Source of the DNA: Terriglobales bacterium
GTDB lineage: Bacteria; Acidobacteriota; Terriglobia; Terriglobales; Acidobacteriaceae
Length of the DNA: 64,000 bases
Direction of reading: 5' to 3'
Assembly: GCA_016185365.1 (NCBI GenBank)
Contig: JACPNP010000017.1
Span: 1-64,000, forward strand
This document shows positions 38,671-47,693 of this stretch, piece by piece. Below the pieces are notes generated by a model, which was not told the DNA's origin, made no database searches, and worked only from the letters and a program-made list of their open reading frames with translations. Numbering within the stretch: the first letter of the stretch is position 1; each line of letters starts with the position of its first letter. Made by a program: the position numbers and the translations under genes.

Positions 38671-40014
38671 ATGACCGTCGGGCCCGACACTTCGCAACCA
38701 AAGCCGATCGGTCATCCTCTGGGAAACCTGGTCCGCTTCCGCCGCGACCCGCTGGCGTTCTTCACCCGTTCGGCTCGTGAGTTCGGCGACGCTGTGCCCT
38801 ATCGCATGGGCCCACGCCGCCTGACGCTGATCAATCATCCGGATTTCATCAAAGACTTGCTTGTGACCAGCAACCGCAAATTCATCAAGTCCCTGGTACT
38901 GCAGCGCGCAAAAAGTGTCCTGGGGGAGGGCCTGCTGACCAGCGAAGGCGAGTTCCACATGCGTCAGCGGCGTCTGGCGCAGCCTGCTTTCCACCGCCAG
39001 CGGATCGCCGGGTATGGTCAAACGATGGCTGAATACAGCGCACGCGCGGCGCAGTCGTGGCGCGCGGGACAGTCGTTCGACGTCCATGCCGAGATGATGC
39101 GCCTCACTCTCGCCATCGCCGGCAAGACACTCTTCGATGCTGACGTGGAGTCGGACGCCCGCGAGATCGGCGGCGCCATGCAGACTTTCATGGACAACTT
39201 CGGCCTGATCTTCCTGCCGTTTTCCCGGTTACTGGAGCGCATGCCGGTCCCTCCGTTCAATAACACGAAGAAAGCCCGCGCCCGGCTGGACGCGATCATT
39301 TACCGCATCATCGCAGAGCGTCGGGCCAGCGGACGTGACCACGGTGACCTGCTTTCCATGCTGCTCCACGCCCAGGATGTGGAGGGAGACGGCGGACGCA
39401 TGACCGATGAGCAGGTCCGCGACGAGTCTCTTACTCTGCTGCTGGCAGGGCACGAGACCACGGCTAATGCTCTTACCTACGCCTGGATCCTGCTTGCGCA
39501 AAACCCCGAGGCTGAATCCCGTCTGTTTGCTGAACTGAACACGCTCGGCGACCGCCTTCCCACCGTGAACGATCTCCCGAACCTGCGCTTCACGGAAATG
39601 GTCTTCGCGGAAACCATGCGTCTCTACCCGCCTGCCTGGGCGCTCGGCCGCGAGGCCCTCGAAGACCACCGATTCGGAGATTTGAACATTCCCAAGGGAT
39701 CCATCGTCCTTTGCAGCCAGTGGGTGATGCATCGTGACCCGAGGTATCACACCGACCCCGAGCGTTTTGACCCCGACCGTTGGTTGCCGGAAGCCAAGGC
39801 CGCACGGCCCAAGTTCAGCTACTTCCCGTTCGGCGCCGGCCCCCGCCAATGCATCGGCGAATCGTTCGCTTGGATGGAAGGCGTGCTGGTCCTGGCCACA
39901 ATTGCCCGTCAATGGAAGCTCCGCCTCTCACCGGATTTCCGTCTCCGCCTTAAACCCGCCATCACGATGCGGCCTTCCGGTCCTGTCCCCATGACACTTG
40001 TGTCTCGCGGTTGA
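38671..40014 (+). CDS. Cytochrome P450
   Basis: 447 residues, soluble. The I-helix AGHETT (259-264), the K-helix ETMR (314-317), and the heme loop [10 protein letters not shown] with the proximal ligand Cys394 are complete. It resembles bacterial CYP102/CYP4-like fatty acid or terpenoid hydroxylases. No dedicated ferredoxin or reductase gene is adjacent. Substrate unknown. Confidence 0.93.
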   Translation: MTVGPDTSQPKPIGHPLGNLVRFRRDPLAFFTRSAREFGDAVPYRMGPRRLTLINHPDFIKDLLVTSNRKFIKSLVLQRAKSVLGEGLLTSEGEFHMRQRRLAQPAFHRQRIAGYGQTMAEYSARAAQSWRAGQSFDVHAEMMRLTLAIAGKTLFDADVESDAREIGGAMQTFMDNFGLIFLPFSRLLERMPVPPFNNTKKARARLDAIIYRIIAERRASGRDHGDLLSMLLHAQDVEGDGGRMTDEQVRDESLTLLLAGHETTANALTYAWILLAQNPEAESRLFAELNTLGDRLPTVNDLPNLRFTEMVFAETMRLYPPAWALGREALEDHRFGDLNIPKGSIVLCSQWVMHRDPRYHTDPERFDPDRWLPEAKAARPKFSYFPFGAGPRQCIGESFAWMEGVLVLATIARQWKLRLSPDFRLRLKPAITMRPSGPVPMTLVSRG

Positions 40015-40047
40015 CCGAGTGTGCGGTCGCGGTCGAGAATCTCCGGC

Positions 40048-40461
40048 ATGAGATGCCATACGGAATACTTGACTTTTCACACCAGGAAACACCGCGAGTA
40101 CGTTCACATCACGCCGCAAGTCGATGCGATCTTGGGCAGGTCCGGCATCAAGGAAGGTATGGCGCTGGTTTCGGCCATGCACATCACCGCCGGCGTGTAT
40201 GTGAACGACAATGAATCCGGCCTGATCGAAGACATCGATCAATGGCTGGAGAAGCTCGCTCCCTTCCGCGCGGAGTACAGGCACCACCGGACCGGGGAGG
40301 ACAACGGTGACAGCCATCTCAAGGCCTTGCTCATCCATCATGAAGTGATTTTGCCCGTCACCGCGGGCAAGCTCGATCTGGGAACGTGGCAACGCGTCTT
40401 CTACGCGGAATTCGACGGCCGCAGAAGCAAGCGTGTCATCGTGAAGGTGATGGGAGAATAG
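40048..40461 (+). CDS. yjbQ: YjbQ/UPF0047 family protein (secondary thiamin-phosphate synthase)
   Basis: 137 residues. [28 protein letters not shown] and [14 protein letters not shown] are UPF0047 hallmarks, with conserved His and Asp around the metal pocket. E. coli YjbQ has weak thiamin phosphate synthase activity. The neighbouring thiD gene fits that role. ATG 40048 is chosen by homology. It converges with thiD five bases apart. Confidence 0.85.
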   Translation: MRCHTEYLTFHTRKHREYVHITPQVDAILGRSGIKEGMALVSAMHITAGVYVNDNESGLIEDIDQWLEKLAPFRAEYRHHRTGEDNGDSHLKALLIHHEVILPVTAGKLDLGTWQRVFYAEFDGRRSKRVIVKVMGE

Positions 40462-40466
40462 TTGGA

Positions 40467-41261
40467 CTACTTCATGCGGAACAGATGATTCATGGGGCCA
40501 CGTCCTTTGCCGATCGGATAGGCGGACGCGATCGCATCGTGGACAAACTGTTTTGCCGCGCGCACTGACTCCGCCAGGTCGCGGCCGAGTGCGAGACTAC
40601 AGGCGATCGAAGTGGCAAAAGCACACCCGGTACCATGGACCGCGCCTGACTCGACTTTCGGCAACGTGAACTGGTGTTCCTTCCCGCCCTCCAGCATCAG
40701 CAGATCCGTGTTCTCCGGCAAATGTCCGCCAGTGATGACCACGTTCCTGGCCTTCATTCCCTGAAGTCGCTTCGCAGCCAAGCTCATTTGCTCCACCGCT
40801 CCCACCGCCGATCCCGTCAAAGCTCCGGCTTCCAGGACATTCGGAGTCACGATCACCGCAAGCGGGAACAAGCGGTTTACCAGGACCTCGACCCCGGCCG
40901 GGGCCAGCAGCTCAGCCCCTGACGATGACTTCAAGATGGGGTCAAGCACGACATTCGGCCATCGGTACCGCTCAAGGGCATCTGCCACGGATGTAGCAGC
41001 CTCGCCTGAGCCAAGCATCCCCACCCGGACCGCTGCCACCTCAAAATCGCCGGCGATGGCATCTAGGGTCTCTTTTACGGTTTTGGGGCTAACCGGCTCG
41101 ACCCGATATACGCCATGAGTGTTCTGTACGGTAAGGGCGGTCAGGCAACTCACCCCATAACAACCATGAGCGGCAATCGTCTTGAGGTCAGCAGTCGCTC
41201 CCGCGCCTGAACCAGGGTCGAACCCGGAAATCGTCAAAACGATGGGAACGGGTGCCTGCAT
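40467..41261 (-). CDS. thiD: Hydroxymethylpyrimidine/phosphomethylpyrimidine kinase
   Basis: 264 residues of the ribokinase fold. ISGFDPGSGAGATADLKT (about 10-27), LDPILKSSSGAELL and AVHGTGCAFATSIA (anion hole and catalytic Asp/Cys region) identify ThiD, which phosphorylates HMP-P in thiamin synthesis. No TPP riboswitch is visible upstream; a 7-bp inverted repeat lies 13 bp before the start. Confidence 0.94.
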   Translation of the reverse strand: MQAPVPIVLTISGFDPGSGAGATADLKTIAAHGCYGVSCLTALTVQNTHGVYRVEPVSPKTVKETLDAIAGDFEVAAVRVGMLGSGEAATSVADALERYRWPNVVLDPILKSSSGAELLAPAGVEVLVNRLFPLAVIVTPNVLEAGALTGSAVGAVEQMSLAAKRLQGMKARNVVITGGHLPENTDLLMLEGGKEHQFTLPKVESGAVHGTGCAFATSIACSLALGRDLAESVRAAKQFVHDAIASAYPIGKGRGPMNHLFRMK

Positions 41262-41274
41262 ATCGACAATCTAA

Positions 41275-41296
41275 TTGATAATAAAAGACTTATCAA
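41275..41296. promoter_or_regulatory. thiD: Inverted repeat upstream of thiD
   Basis: TTGATAA, 8-bp spacer, TTATCAA: perfect 7-bp arms in an AT-rich gap, a plausible operator for thiD. Confidence 0.35.
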
Positions 41297-41330
41297 GCGT
41301 TAATCGTCCGAAAGGCCAGTAGGTACCGAG

Positions 41331-41368
41331 CGGGTGGTTACTGCACCGGTCTAGGTGCAAAATACCCG
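41331..41368. other. Nested hairpin in the thiD-rlpA gap
   Basis: Outer stem CGGGT/ACCCG and inner stem TGCACC/GGTGCA with loop GGTCTA. It lies upstream of the rlpA promoter and in the thiD leader region. No known riboswitch class was recognised on either strand. Confidence 0.3.
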
Positions 41369-41430
41369 ATTCTTAGCTCATAACTGAGTCTGAAATGCAA
41401 CAAATATTGCAAGAATATTTTTCAATAATT

Positions 41431-41460
41431 TTGACCTATCTAGTCTATTTTTCATATAAT
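41431..41460 (+). promoter_or_regulatory. rlpA: Strong sigma70-type promoter for rlpA
   Basis: TTGACC (41431-41436), 18-bp spacer, perfect TATAAT (41455-41460), within the most AT-rich stretch of the window. The predicted leader is about 65 nt. Confidence 0.75.
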
Positions 41461-41532
41461 TAGACATCCAATACATATCAGTCTGGGACCCGTTTTAGGC
41501 CCTGGTTTTTGACCCCGAAGGAGCATACCCTT

Positions 41533-42045
41533 ATGCAGCGATCTTTAGCCACGATTTTGGCGGCGGCCTTGTTGCTCGCCTCCATTGCGGCTGCCCAGGC
41601 TCCCTCTCCTGCCCCGGTCAAGAAGGAGGCCACTGGGGTGCAAAAGCCCCAGGAGCAGCCTGCCCAGCCCGCGACCCCCAAGAAGCCTGCCCAGCCCCGC
41701 AGCAAGAAGGCAAAAGCCGAGGTCGGGGTCGCCTCCTGGTATGGCGGGAGCTTTAACGGCCGCGCCACCGCCAGCGGCCAGCAGTTTGACATGAACCAGC
41801 TCACGGCCGCGCACCCGACCCTGCCTCTGGGCACCCTGATCAAGGTAACCAACCTCCGGAACGGCAAGTTCGTTGTCCTGCGGGTCAATGACCGCGGCCC
41901 GTACGTCGAGAACCGCATTGTGGACGTCAGCTATTATGCCGCCCGGCATCTCGAGTTCAGCGACCGGGGGATCGCACGGGTCAAGATCGAGACCGTGGGA
42001 TTTGAGACTTTGGCCGCCAACAAACTTACGGTCACTACTGAATAA
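41533..42045 (+). CDS. rlpA: RlpA-like septal/cell-wall protein (double-psi beta-barrel)
   Basis: 170 residues. A signal peptide (about 1-22) and a Pro/Lys/Ala-rich linker precede an RlpA double-psi barrel (65-165, with ASWYGGSFNGRATASG, AAHPTLPLGTLIKV and VNDRGPY). RlpA proteins are lytic transglycosylases for denuded glycan or related wall proteins. There is no C-terminal SPOR domain. ATG 41533 has GAAGGAG nine bases upstream. It has its own strong promoter and terminator, so it is probably monocistronic and highly expressed. Confidence 0.9.
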   Translation: MQRSLATILAAALLLASIAAAQAPSPAPVKKEATGVQKPQEQPAQPATPKKPAQPRSKKAKAEVGVASWYGGSFNGRATASGQQFDMNQLTAAHPTLPLGTLIKVTNLRNGKFVVLRVNDRGPYVENRIVDVSYYAARHLEFSDRGIARVKIETVGFETLAANKLTVTTE

Positions 42046-42061
42046 GGGACCCGGGTCCCTT
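42044..42061 (+). other. 18-bp perfect palindrome at the rlpA stop codon
   Basis: AAGGGACCCGGGTCCCTT overlaps the TAA stop and is followed one base later by the main terminator. It may stabilise the 3' end or pause ribosomes. Confidence 0.5.
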
Positions 42062-42062
42062 C

Positions 42063-42087
42063 AGGCCACATCCACCGGATGTGGCCT
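42063..42087 (+). terminator. Rho-independent terminator of rlpA
   Basis: Perfect 11-bp stem AGGCCACATCC/GGATGTGGCCT with a 3-nt loop, followed by TTTGTTTT. Confidence 0.9.
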
Positions 42088-42115
42088 TTTGTTTTCCTGC
42101 TATCATTTCGAAGTG

Positions 42116-42829
42116 ATGAACGCGGACCGCCTGATCATCGCATTGGACGTTTCATCGGCCAGAGAAGCTCAGGCCATCGTTCAAAGCATCGGCGACGCGG
42201 CCGTATTCTACAAGGTCGGTCTTCAACTCTTCACCGCGGCGGGATCATCGATCGTCCGCGAACTGACCGCCACAGGCAAGAAAGTCTTCCTCGACCTCAA
42301 GCTCCACGACATTCCCAACACCGTGGCCGGCGCTGTCCGTTCGATGGGCGGACTCAATGTACACATGCTCACCGTGCATGCCTCCGGCGGCTCGAAGATG
42401 CTGCGCGCCGCGGTCGACGCGGCCACCGGCCTTCCGCATCCTCCCACCATCCTCGCCGTGACCGTCCTTACCAGCATGGACGAAGACGATATGGCGGAGA
42501 CTGGCGTATCCAGCGGGATCACTGCCCACGTAGCTCATTTGGCCCGGTTGGCAAAGTCTGCGGGTTGTGGAGGGGTCGTTGTTTCGCCGCTTGAGATCAC
42601 CACTGCCAGGCAGGTGGTCGGTGACAGCATGGCCATCGTGGTCCCGGGGATCCGTCCTGTCGGTTCCGGCAAAGGCGACCAGGCCCGCACGGCGACCCCG
42701 GCGGACGCGATCCGCGCCGGCGCCACCCATCTGGTCGTCGGCCGGCCCATCACTGCGGCGGACGACCCACCCGCGGCCACAAGAAGCGTTCTGAATGAGA
42801 TGGAGACCCAATCCGCCCTGGTCCCGTAA
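42116..42829 (+). CDS. pyrF: Orotidine 5'-phosphate decarboxylase
   Basis: 237 residues. LIIALDVSS at the N-terminus, FLDLKLHDIPNTV (catalytic Lys-Asp network, about 57-69) and VVPGIRP place it firmly as PyrF, last step of UMP synthesis. It is transcribed away from carAB but serves the same pathway. A GTG directly before the ATG is an alternative start. Confidence 0.95.
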   Translation: MNADRLIIALDVSSAREAQAIVQSIGDAAVFYKVGLQLFTAAGSSIVRELTATGKKVFLDLKLHDIPNTVAGAVRSMGGLNVHMLTVHASGGSKMLRAAVDAATGLPHPPTILAVTVLTSMDEDDMAETGVSSGITAHVAHLARLAKSAGCGGVVVSPLEITTARQVVGDSMAIVVPGIRPVGSGKGDQARTATPADAIRAGATHLVVGRPITAADDPPAATRSVLNEMETQSALVP

Positions 42830-42836
42830 ATAGCAA

Positions 42837-42857
42837 CGCCGGCCACAAAGGCCGGCG
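42837..42857. terminator. Hairpin between convergent pyrF and the zinc-ribbon gene
   Basis: Perfect 8-bp stem CGCCGGCC/GGCCGGCG with loop ACAAA. There is no clear T-run, so termination is likely but not certain. Confidence 0.5.
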
Positions 42858-42879
42858 CCGGTCTCGGTCGAAAATCGGT

Positions 42880-43059
42880 CTACAAACGCTCGTGGAATTC
42901 GCACCCTGAGCAGGAAATGAACATCCCGGCTCCAATGCCCTTCTCCCTGTCTTTCACCCGCTTGACGATGCGTGTGGGCTTGCCGCACTTGGGGCAATCG
43001 GTGCTCTTGGTGGTGTCCATCACTTTCTTACGGTCTGCTGTCTTGGCGATCTTGGCCAT
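42880..43059 (-). CDS. Small zinc-ribbon protein
   Basis: 59 residues, beginning MAKIAKTADRKKVMDT. Two Cys pairs, CPKCG (about 22-26) and CSGC (about 50-53), separated by a basic stretch, form a zinc ribbon like the C-terminal topoisomerase zinc finger. GAGAGGA lies 7 nt before the ATG at 43059. Nucleic acid binding is likely; the role is unknown. Confidence 0.75.
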   Translation of the reverse strand: MAKIAKTADRKKVMDTTKSTDCPKCGKPTRIVKRVKDREKGIGAGMFISCSGCEFHERL

Positions 43060-43229
43060 GATTCGATCCTCTCCTGGGCTGGCTCAGCCCACGGGCCGAG
43101 CCTGCAATCTCTTCTGGGGTTCTGGCGGTTTTCCGGGCGGGGATTCTACGGGGTTCGTGAAGGACGCGCCTACCGCTGTATTTATTCTACCTTAAGCGAT
43201 TGAGTACTGTCGCCCATCCGATGGACCCA

Positions 43230-45614
43230 TCAGGGGTAGAGCAAGTATTTTCTTCGGACCCTGAGAAAGATTTCGAGGTCCTCCTGCCACTGGTCCGCCA
43301 TTCGCCGCGGGTCATTTCCATCGCGTAATGATTCGAACAATTCCCGGTTGGCGATGAGGGCCTGCGCCCCGTCCACCTTGTAATCGCCCGGGAACATGTG
43401 AACCAAGGCCGCTGCCAGATCGAACCCCATCTCCGGCGCATCCAGTTGGTTCCTGTCAGTGACGATAAGATTCACCCCGCCGCATGATTGACCCGCATAT
43501 TGGCTGGCAGTCGGAGTGAACTGGACCGGCACAAACCGCACGCCGGAGATCTGTCTGGCATTCAGATACTCGGCCAGCTCCCGCGCTTTGGCCGGGTCGA
43601 TCCATGGCGCGCCCACCAACTCGAATGGCCTATCCGTACCACGCCCGACGGATACATTCGTCTGCTCGATCAGTGCTACCCCGGTGTAAAGTGTGGCCGC
43701 GGTCAGGCTTCGGATGTTCGGCGATGGATTCACCCACATCTGTCCGGTCGAATCGAACCAGTCGCCGCGCTGCCAGCCCTGCATCTTCACCACCGTCAAC
43801 TTGGCCCCGGTCCCGCGCTCTTGATTGAACAGCGTGGCCAACTCTCCCATGGTCATTCCATGCCGCGCCGGTAGCGCATGGTAATTCACAAAACTTGGCG
43901 GAGCGTCCGACACCGGCCCCTGCACCCACACTCCCGTCACCGGATTCGGACGGTCAAGGATCACAACCTCAGCTCCCGTCTTGGCCGCTGACTCAAGCAG
44001 ATATCCGACCGAGGAAAGGTAGGTGTAAAAACGAGCGCCGATGTCTTGCAGGTCCACCACCACCACATCGAGGTCTTTCATTATTTCTTGCTTGGGCCGT
44101 CGCGCCGCATCCGATGTCCCGTACATGCTGTACACGCGCACGCCGGTCGCTGTATCAGTCTCGTCACCGATCTCGGTAGTGTCCGATTGCCCCGTTGCCC
44201 CATGCTCGGGGCTGAAGATCGCCGCTAGCCTCATCCCCGGCGCACTTGCCAGTAGATCGATCGTCCGCCGACCCTGCCGATCCAAACCGGTCTGATTGGT
44301 CAGCACGCCGACGCGAGTCACGTCCCGCTTTCCCCGCAAACCTGCAAATCCTTCCGCGACGAGTACGTCGATCCCGTTCAACACCTTCCCGTTCCGCGCC
44401 AACGGGCGTTTCATGGACGCGGCCGCTTCGTTGTATCCCGTGATCGTGTAACCACGGGCAGCGGACGCTTCATCGGTGCGAAGTGCCAGCACCGTAGCTA
44501 CCGCGTTGCTGACCTTGGTGCGAAGCGCGACCTTGCCCCAGGAGTCGCCGCCGGTATGAACTGCATTCGTCAGCAGGAGGATGTAGGTCTGCGACGAGGG
44601 ATCGATCCAGATCGACGTTCCGGTGAAACCGGTATGGCCGAACGATCCCACCGGCAATAATTCGCCGCGATTGCTGGACCATTGCGTGTCAATGTCCCAG
44701 CCGAAACCGCGCACCGCCGTGGACCAGGGCGGCTGCTGCGGCGTCGTCATCTTCTCGATCAGCTCCGGCGTGAGTATGCCCCGCTTGCTCAAAAGGGCCT
44801 GCGCGAAGATCGCCAAGTCATCCGCGGTCGAGAACAATCCGGCATGTCCGGCCACTCCGCCCATCCGCCGCGCCGTGGGGTCGTGCACCACGCCGCGCAG
44901 GAATACGCCATGCTCATCCTTCTCTGTCGGAGCGATCTTGGGCGACCATGCCTTCGGTGGAAGGAAACGCGTGTGCGTCATGTGCAGCGGCGCGAGGGTC
45001 CGCCGCGCCGCGTAATCCTCAAGCCGCATGCCGGAGAGTTTTTCTACGAGGAACCCGAGGGCCGCGTAATTGATATCGCTATAGACAAACCCCGTGCCCG
45101 GTGGGCTTGCAGGCTTCTCATCCACGATCAATTGGAACGCCGCCTCCTTGCCCTGCCATGGGTCCTTCAGGTCGAGGTCCGGTCGCAGGCCTGAATAGTG
45201 TGTCAGCAACTGCCGGATGGTGATCTCTCCCTTTCCGTTCTTCCCGAATTCAGGGATGTACTTCGCTATCGGGTCGTACAGTCGTAATTTTCCTTCTCCC
45301 AGCAATTGCATGACCGCTGGGGCCGTCACGATTGACTTGGTCATCGAAGCCACGTCGAAGATCGTGTCCAGAGTCATCGGCTCCGCCGCAGGTTCCAGCG
45401 CGCGCATCCCGTAAGCTTTGCGGTAGACCACCCGCCCTTTGTGTCCCACAAGCAGCACCGCCCCGGGGATATGATCCTGAGCGATTGCCTGCTCGATCAC
45501 GGCGTCGACATTCTCGAAGTGATGGGCCGGGGTTTTCGGCCGCGCGGCTTGCGGGAAGGCGGGAGCGAGCAACAAGGATGCCGCAACGATTCCCAATGCC
45601 GGGCGCAGGTTCAT
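43230..45614 (-). CDS. namZ: Serine hydrolase (beta-lactamase family) fused to NamZ exo-N-acetylmuramidase
   Basis: 794 residues. A signal peptide (about 1-22) is followed by a class C beta-lactamase-like domain (30-395) with Ser90-x-x-Lys93 (SMTK), Tyr178 (YSD) and the HTGFTGTS motif. The second domain (405-794) is DUF1343/NamZ, with GVLTNQTGLD, FSPEHGA, DLQDIGARFYTY and NVSVGRGTD. NamZ releases MurNAc from the non-reducing end of peptidoglycan fragments. The N-terminal domain may trim peptides. The gene is divergent, 36 bp away, from a second serine hydrolase followed by murQ, which destroys MurNAc-6-P: a coherent wall-recycling locus. Confidence 0.88.
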   Translation of the reverse strand: MNLRPALGIVAASLLLAPAFPQAARPKTPAHHFENVDAVIEQAIAQDHIPGAVLLVGHKGRVVYRKAYGMRALEPAAEPMTLDTIFDVASMTKSIVTAPAVMQLLGEGKLRLYDPIAKYIPEFGKNGKGEITIRQLLTHYSGLRPDLDLKDPWQGKEAAFQLIVDEKPASPPGTGFVYSDINYAALGFLVEKLSGMRLEDYAARRTLAPLHMTHTRFLPPKAWSPKIAPTEKDEHGVFLRGVVHDPTARRMGGVAGHAGLFSTADDLAIFAQALLSKRGILTPELIEKMTTPQQPPWSTAVRGFGWDIDTQWSSNRGELLPVGSFGHTGFTGTSIWIDPSSQTYILLLTNAVHTGGDSWGKVALRTKVSNAVATVLALRTDEASAARGYTITGYNEAAASMKRPLARNGKVLNGIDVLVAEGFAGLRGKRDVTRVGVLTNQTGLDRQGRRTIDLLASAPGMRLAAIFSPEHGATGQSDTTEIGDETDTATGVRVYSMYGTSDAARRPKQEIMKDLDVVVVDLQDIGARFYTYLSSVGYLLESAAKTGAEVVILDRPNPVTGVWVQGPVSDAPPSFVNYHALPARHGMTMGELATLFNQERGTGAKLTVVKMQGWQRGDWFDSTGQMWVNPSPNIRSLTAATLYTGVALIEQTNVSVGRGTDRPFELVGAPWIDPAKARELAEYLNARQISGVRFVPVQFTPTASQYAGQSCGGVNLIVTDRNQLDAPEMGFDLAAALVHMFPGDYKVDGAQALIANRELFESLRDGNDPRRMADQWQEDLEIFLRVRRKYLLYP

Positions 45615-45650
45615 GGTGGCAGTTCGAGAGTACCACTATAATGTGAGGTC

Positions 45651-46751
45651 TTGAATCCTCCGGTAACATCCGCGCCGACGCCCCGCCGCTCCGCGGAACA
45701 ATTCCCGAAACTCCTCCGGCTTTTGCACGATGCCATCCGCGATCACGCATTCCCCGGCGCGAGTGTGGCCGTTACGCGGGGCCAGGACCTCGAGTTGCTT
45801 GCGCATGTGGGCCGTCACACCTACGAACCGGATTCGGCTGAGGTCGATGTCGCGTCGATCTACGACCTCGCCTCTCTGACCAAGGTCATGGCCACCGTTC
45901 CCATGGCTATGGTCCTTCACCAGCGGGGACGCTTGGACCTGAAGCAGCCTCTGGTTGAGTTGCTGCCTGAGTTCGCCTTGATCAGCGACGCCCTTCGCAC
46001 CCAGGTCACTCTGGGAATGTTGCTCGCCCACACCAGCGGACTTCCGGGCTACGTTCCCCTGTTCGAACGATGCCGGACTCCGGACGAGGTATTCGCTCTG
46101 GCCTGTCATACGCATCTGCAAGACATCCCTGGGCACCGCACGGAATACAGCGACATCGGCTTCATTCTCTTGGGACGGGCCCTGGAGCGGATCGCTGGCG
46201 AAGCAATGGATTCGTTTTGCGCACGCGAGATATTTCAACCACTGTCCCTCAGCGACATTTGTTTCAACCCGCCAAACGAGTGTGAGAATCGCATCGTTCC
46301 AACGGCCAAAAGCACAAAGTCCCGCAGCCGATTGATCAAGGGAGAAGTGCATGATGACAACGCCTACGCCCTCGGCGGAGTCGCCGGCCACGCCGGACTT
46401 TTTTCCACCGCGCTCGATGTCGCCCGATTTGCAGACTGCATGTTGCGCGGCGGCGCCCCCATCCTCAAGCCGGAAACGGTGACTCTATTCACCTCGCAGA
46501 AGACCTCAGGAGGTACGCGCACTCTTGGCTGGGACACTCCCTCCGCGCCGTCGCAATCCGGCCATTATTTTTCTCCGCGCGCTTTCGGCCATCTCGGCTA
46601 TACCGGCACGTCACTATGGTGCGATCCGGAAAAGCGACTCTCAGTCACGCTTCTTACGAACCGCACCTGGCCGGATGATAGTTCCCAGGCCATCAGGCAG
46701 GTGCGCCCTGCCTTGCATGACGCTATCATCGAAGCCTTGGGACTCGCATGA
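45651..46751 (+). CDS. Serine hydrolase of the beta-lactamase/penicillin-binding family
   Basis: 366 residues without a signal peptide. Ser75-x-x-Lys78 (SLTK), Tyr166 (EYSD) and HLGYTGTS form the active site. It resembles the N-terminal half of the neighbouring NamZ fusion, so the two may be paralogues. The start is a TTG with GAGG just upstream; a TATAAT at 45637-45642 only 9 bp before it would give an almost leaderless mRNA. It overlaps murQ by four bases (ATGA), which ties it to cytoplasmic MurNAc-peptide recycling. Confidence 0.85.
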   Translation: MNPPVTSAPTPRRSAEQFPKLLRLLHDAIRDHAFPGASVAVTRGQDLELLAHVGRHTYEPDSAEVDVASIYDLASLTKVMATVPMAMVLHQRGRLDLKQPLVELLPEFALISDALRTQVTLGMLLAHTSGLPGYVPLFERCRTPDEVFALACHTHLQDIPGHRTEYSDIGFILLGRALERIAGEAMDSFCAREIFQPLSLSDICFNPPNECENRIVPTAKSTKSRSRLIKGEVHDDNAYALGGVAGHAGLFSTALDVARFADCMLRGGAPILKPETVTLFTSQKTSGGTRTLGWDTPSAPSQSGHYFSPRAFGHLGYTGTSLWCDPEKRLSVTLLTNRTWPDDSSQAIRQVRPALHDAIIEALGLA

Positions 46752-47662
46752 AGAAGCCTGCCATCTCGCGCCTCGCCACCGAGCGTCTCAACCGGGCCTC
46801 CGCCGCCCTTGACACCCTGTCCGCCATTGAGATTGCGCGCATCATCAATCACGAAGATGCACAGGTCGCCTCCGCGGTTCGAAAAGCCTTGCCCCGGATC
46901 GCGCTGGCCATCGAAGCGATCGCGGCCGCGCTCGGCTCCGGGGGACGCCTTATTTACGTCGGTGCCGGCACCAGCGGACGCATCGCCGCCCTCGATGCGG
47001 CCGAGTGCCCGCCGACGTTTGACACCGACCCGAAGACGGTCCAGTACGTGATTGCCGGTGGCGACAAGGCGCTCACCGACGCCGCGGAATACAACGAGGA
47101 TTCCTGCACGCAGGGCGCAATGGACATTGCCAAGCGAAAGCCTGGTAAGCGAGACGTTGTCGTCGGTCTGTCGGCAAGCGGACGAACACCCTACACGATC
47201 GCGGCTCTGCAGTATGCCCGCCGGCGTGGCGCGCGCACGGTCGCCGTAGTCTGTAATCGCGGCTCCGAACTGGGCCAAGCGGCACACATTGAGATCGTTG
47301 CTGATGTCGGCGCGGAGGTCCTCTCCGGTTCCACCCGCATGAAAGCCGGAACCGCCCAAAAGATGATCTGCAATATGCTGACCACGGGCGCAATGGCCAG
47401 CCTCGGCCGCGTCTACGGCAATCTGATGGTCAATGTCCACGTCAAGAATGAAAAGCTGTGGGAACGCGGTCTTGGCATCTTGATGACCGCATCCGGCGCC
47501 TCGCGCCCGGCTGCGCTCTGCGCTCTGAGAACGGCCGGCAATCAGGTCCCTGCGGCCCTGGTCATGCTCCTTACCGGTTGCACGGCGCCGCAAGCCCGGG
47601 GTGGACTCAAAGCAGCCAAGGGCAACGTCCGCAGGGCCATCGAACTGCTTGATACACTGTAG
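46748..47662 (+). CDS. murQ: N-acetylmuramic acid 6-phosphate etherase
   Basis: 304 residues. The SIS-domain signature YVGAGTSGRIAALDAAECPPTF (start about 74) is diagnostic, with the catalytic Glu in AEC. SGSTRMKAGTAQKM follows. MurQ cleaves the lactyl ether of MurNAc-6-P to GlcNAc-6-P. It is coupled to the serine hydrolase upstream; no MurNAc PTS or AnmK kinase gene is in the window. Confidence 0.95.
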   Translation: MKKPAISRLATERLNRASAALDTLSAIEIARIINHEDAQVASAVRKALPRIALAIEAIAAALGSGGRLIYVGAGTSGRIAALDAAECPPTFDTDPKTVQYVIAGGDKALTDAAEYNEDSCTQGAMDIAKRKPGKRDVVVGLSASGRTPYTIAALQYARRRGARTVAVVCNRGSELGQAAHIEIVADVGAEVLSGSTRMKAGTAQKMICNMLTTGAMASLGRVYGNLMVNVHVKNEKLWERGLGILMTASGASRPAALCALRTAGNQVPAALVMLLTGCTAPQARGGLKAAKGNVRRAIELLDTL

Positions 47663-47693
47663 TCCGGCAATAGGATTTTCCCGGACCATCCGT

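Noticed and set aside
41262-41430. TPP riboswitch upstream of thiD, or GEMM/ydaO riboswitch upstream of rlpA
   Set aside because: The CTGAGA box and the conserved TPP pocket sequence are absent, and the GEMM core was not found in order on either strand.
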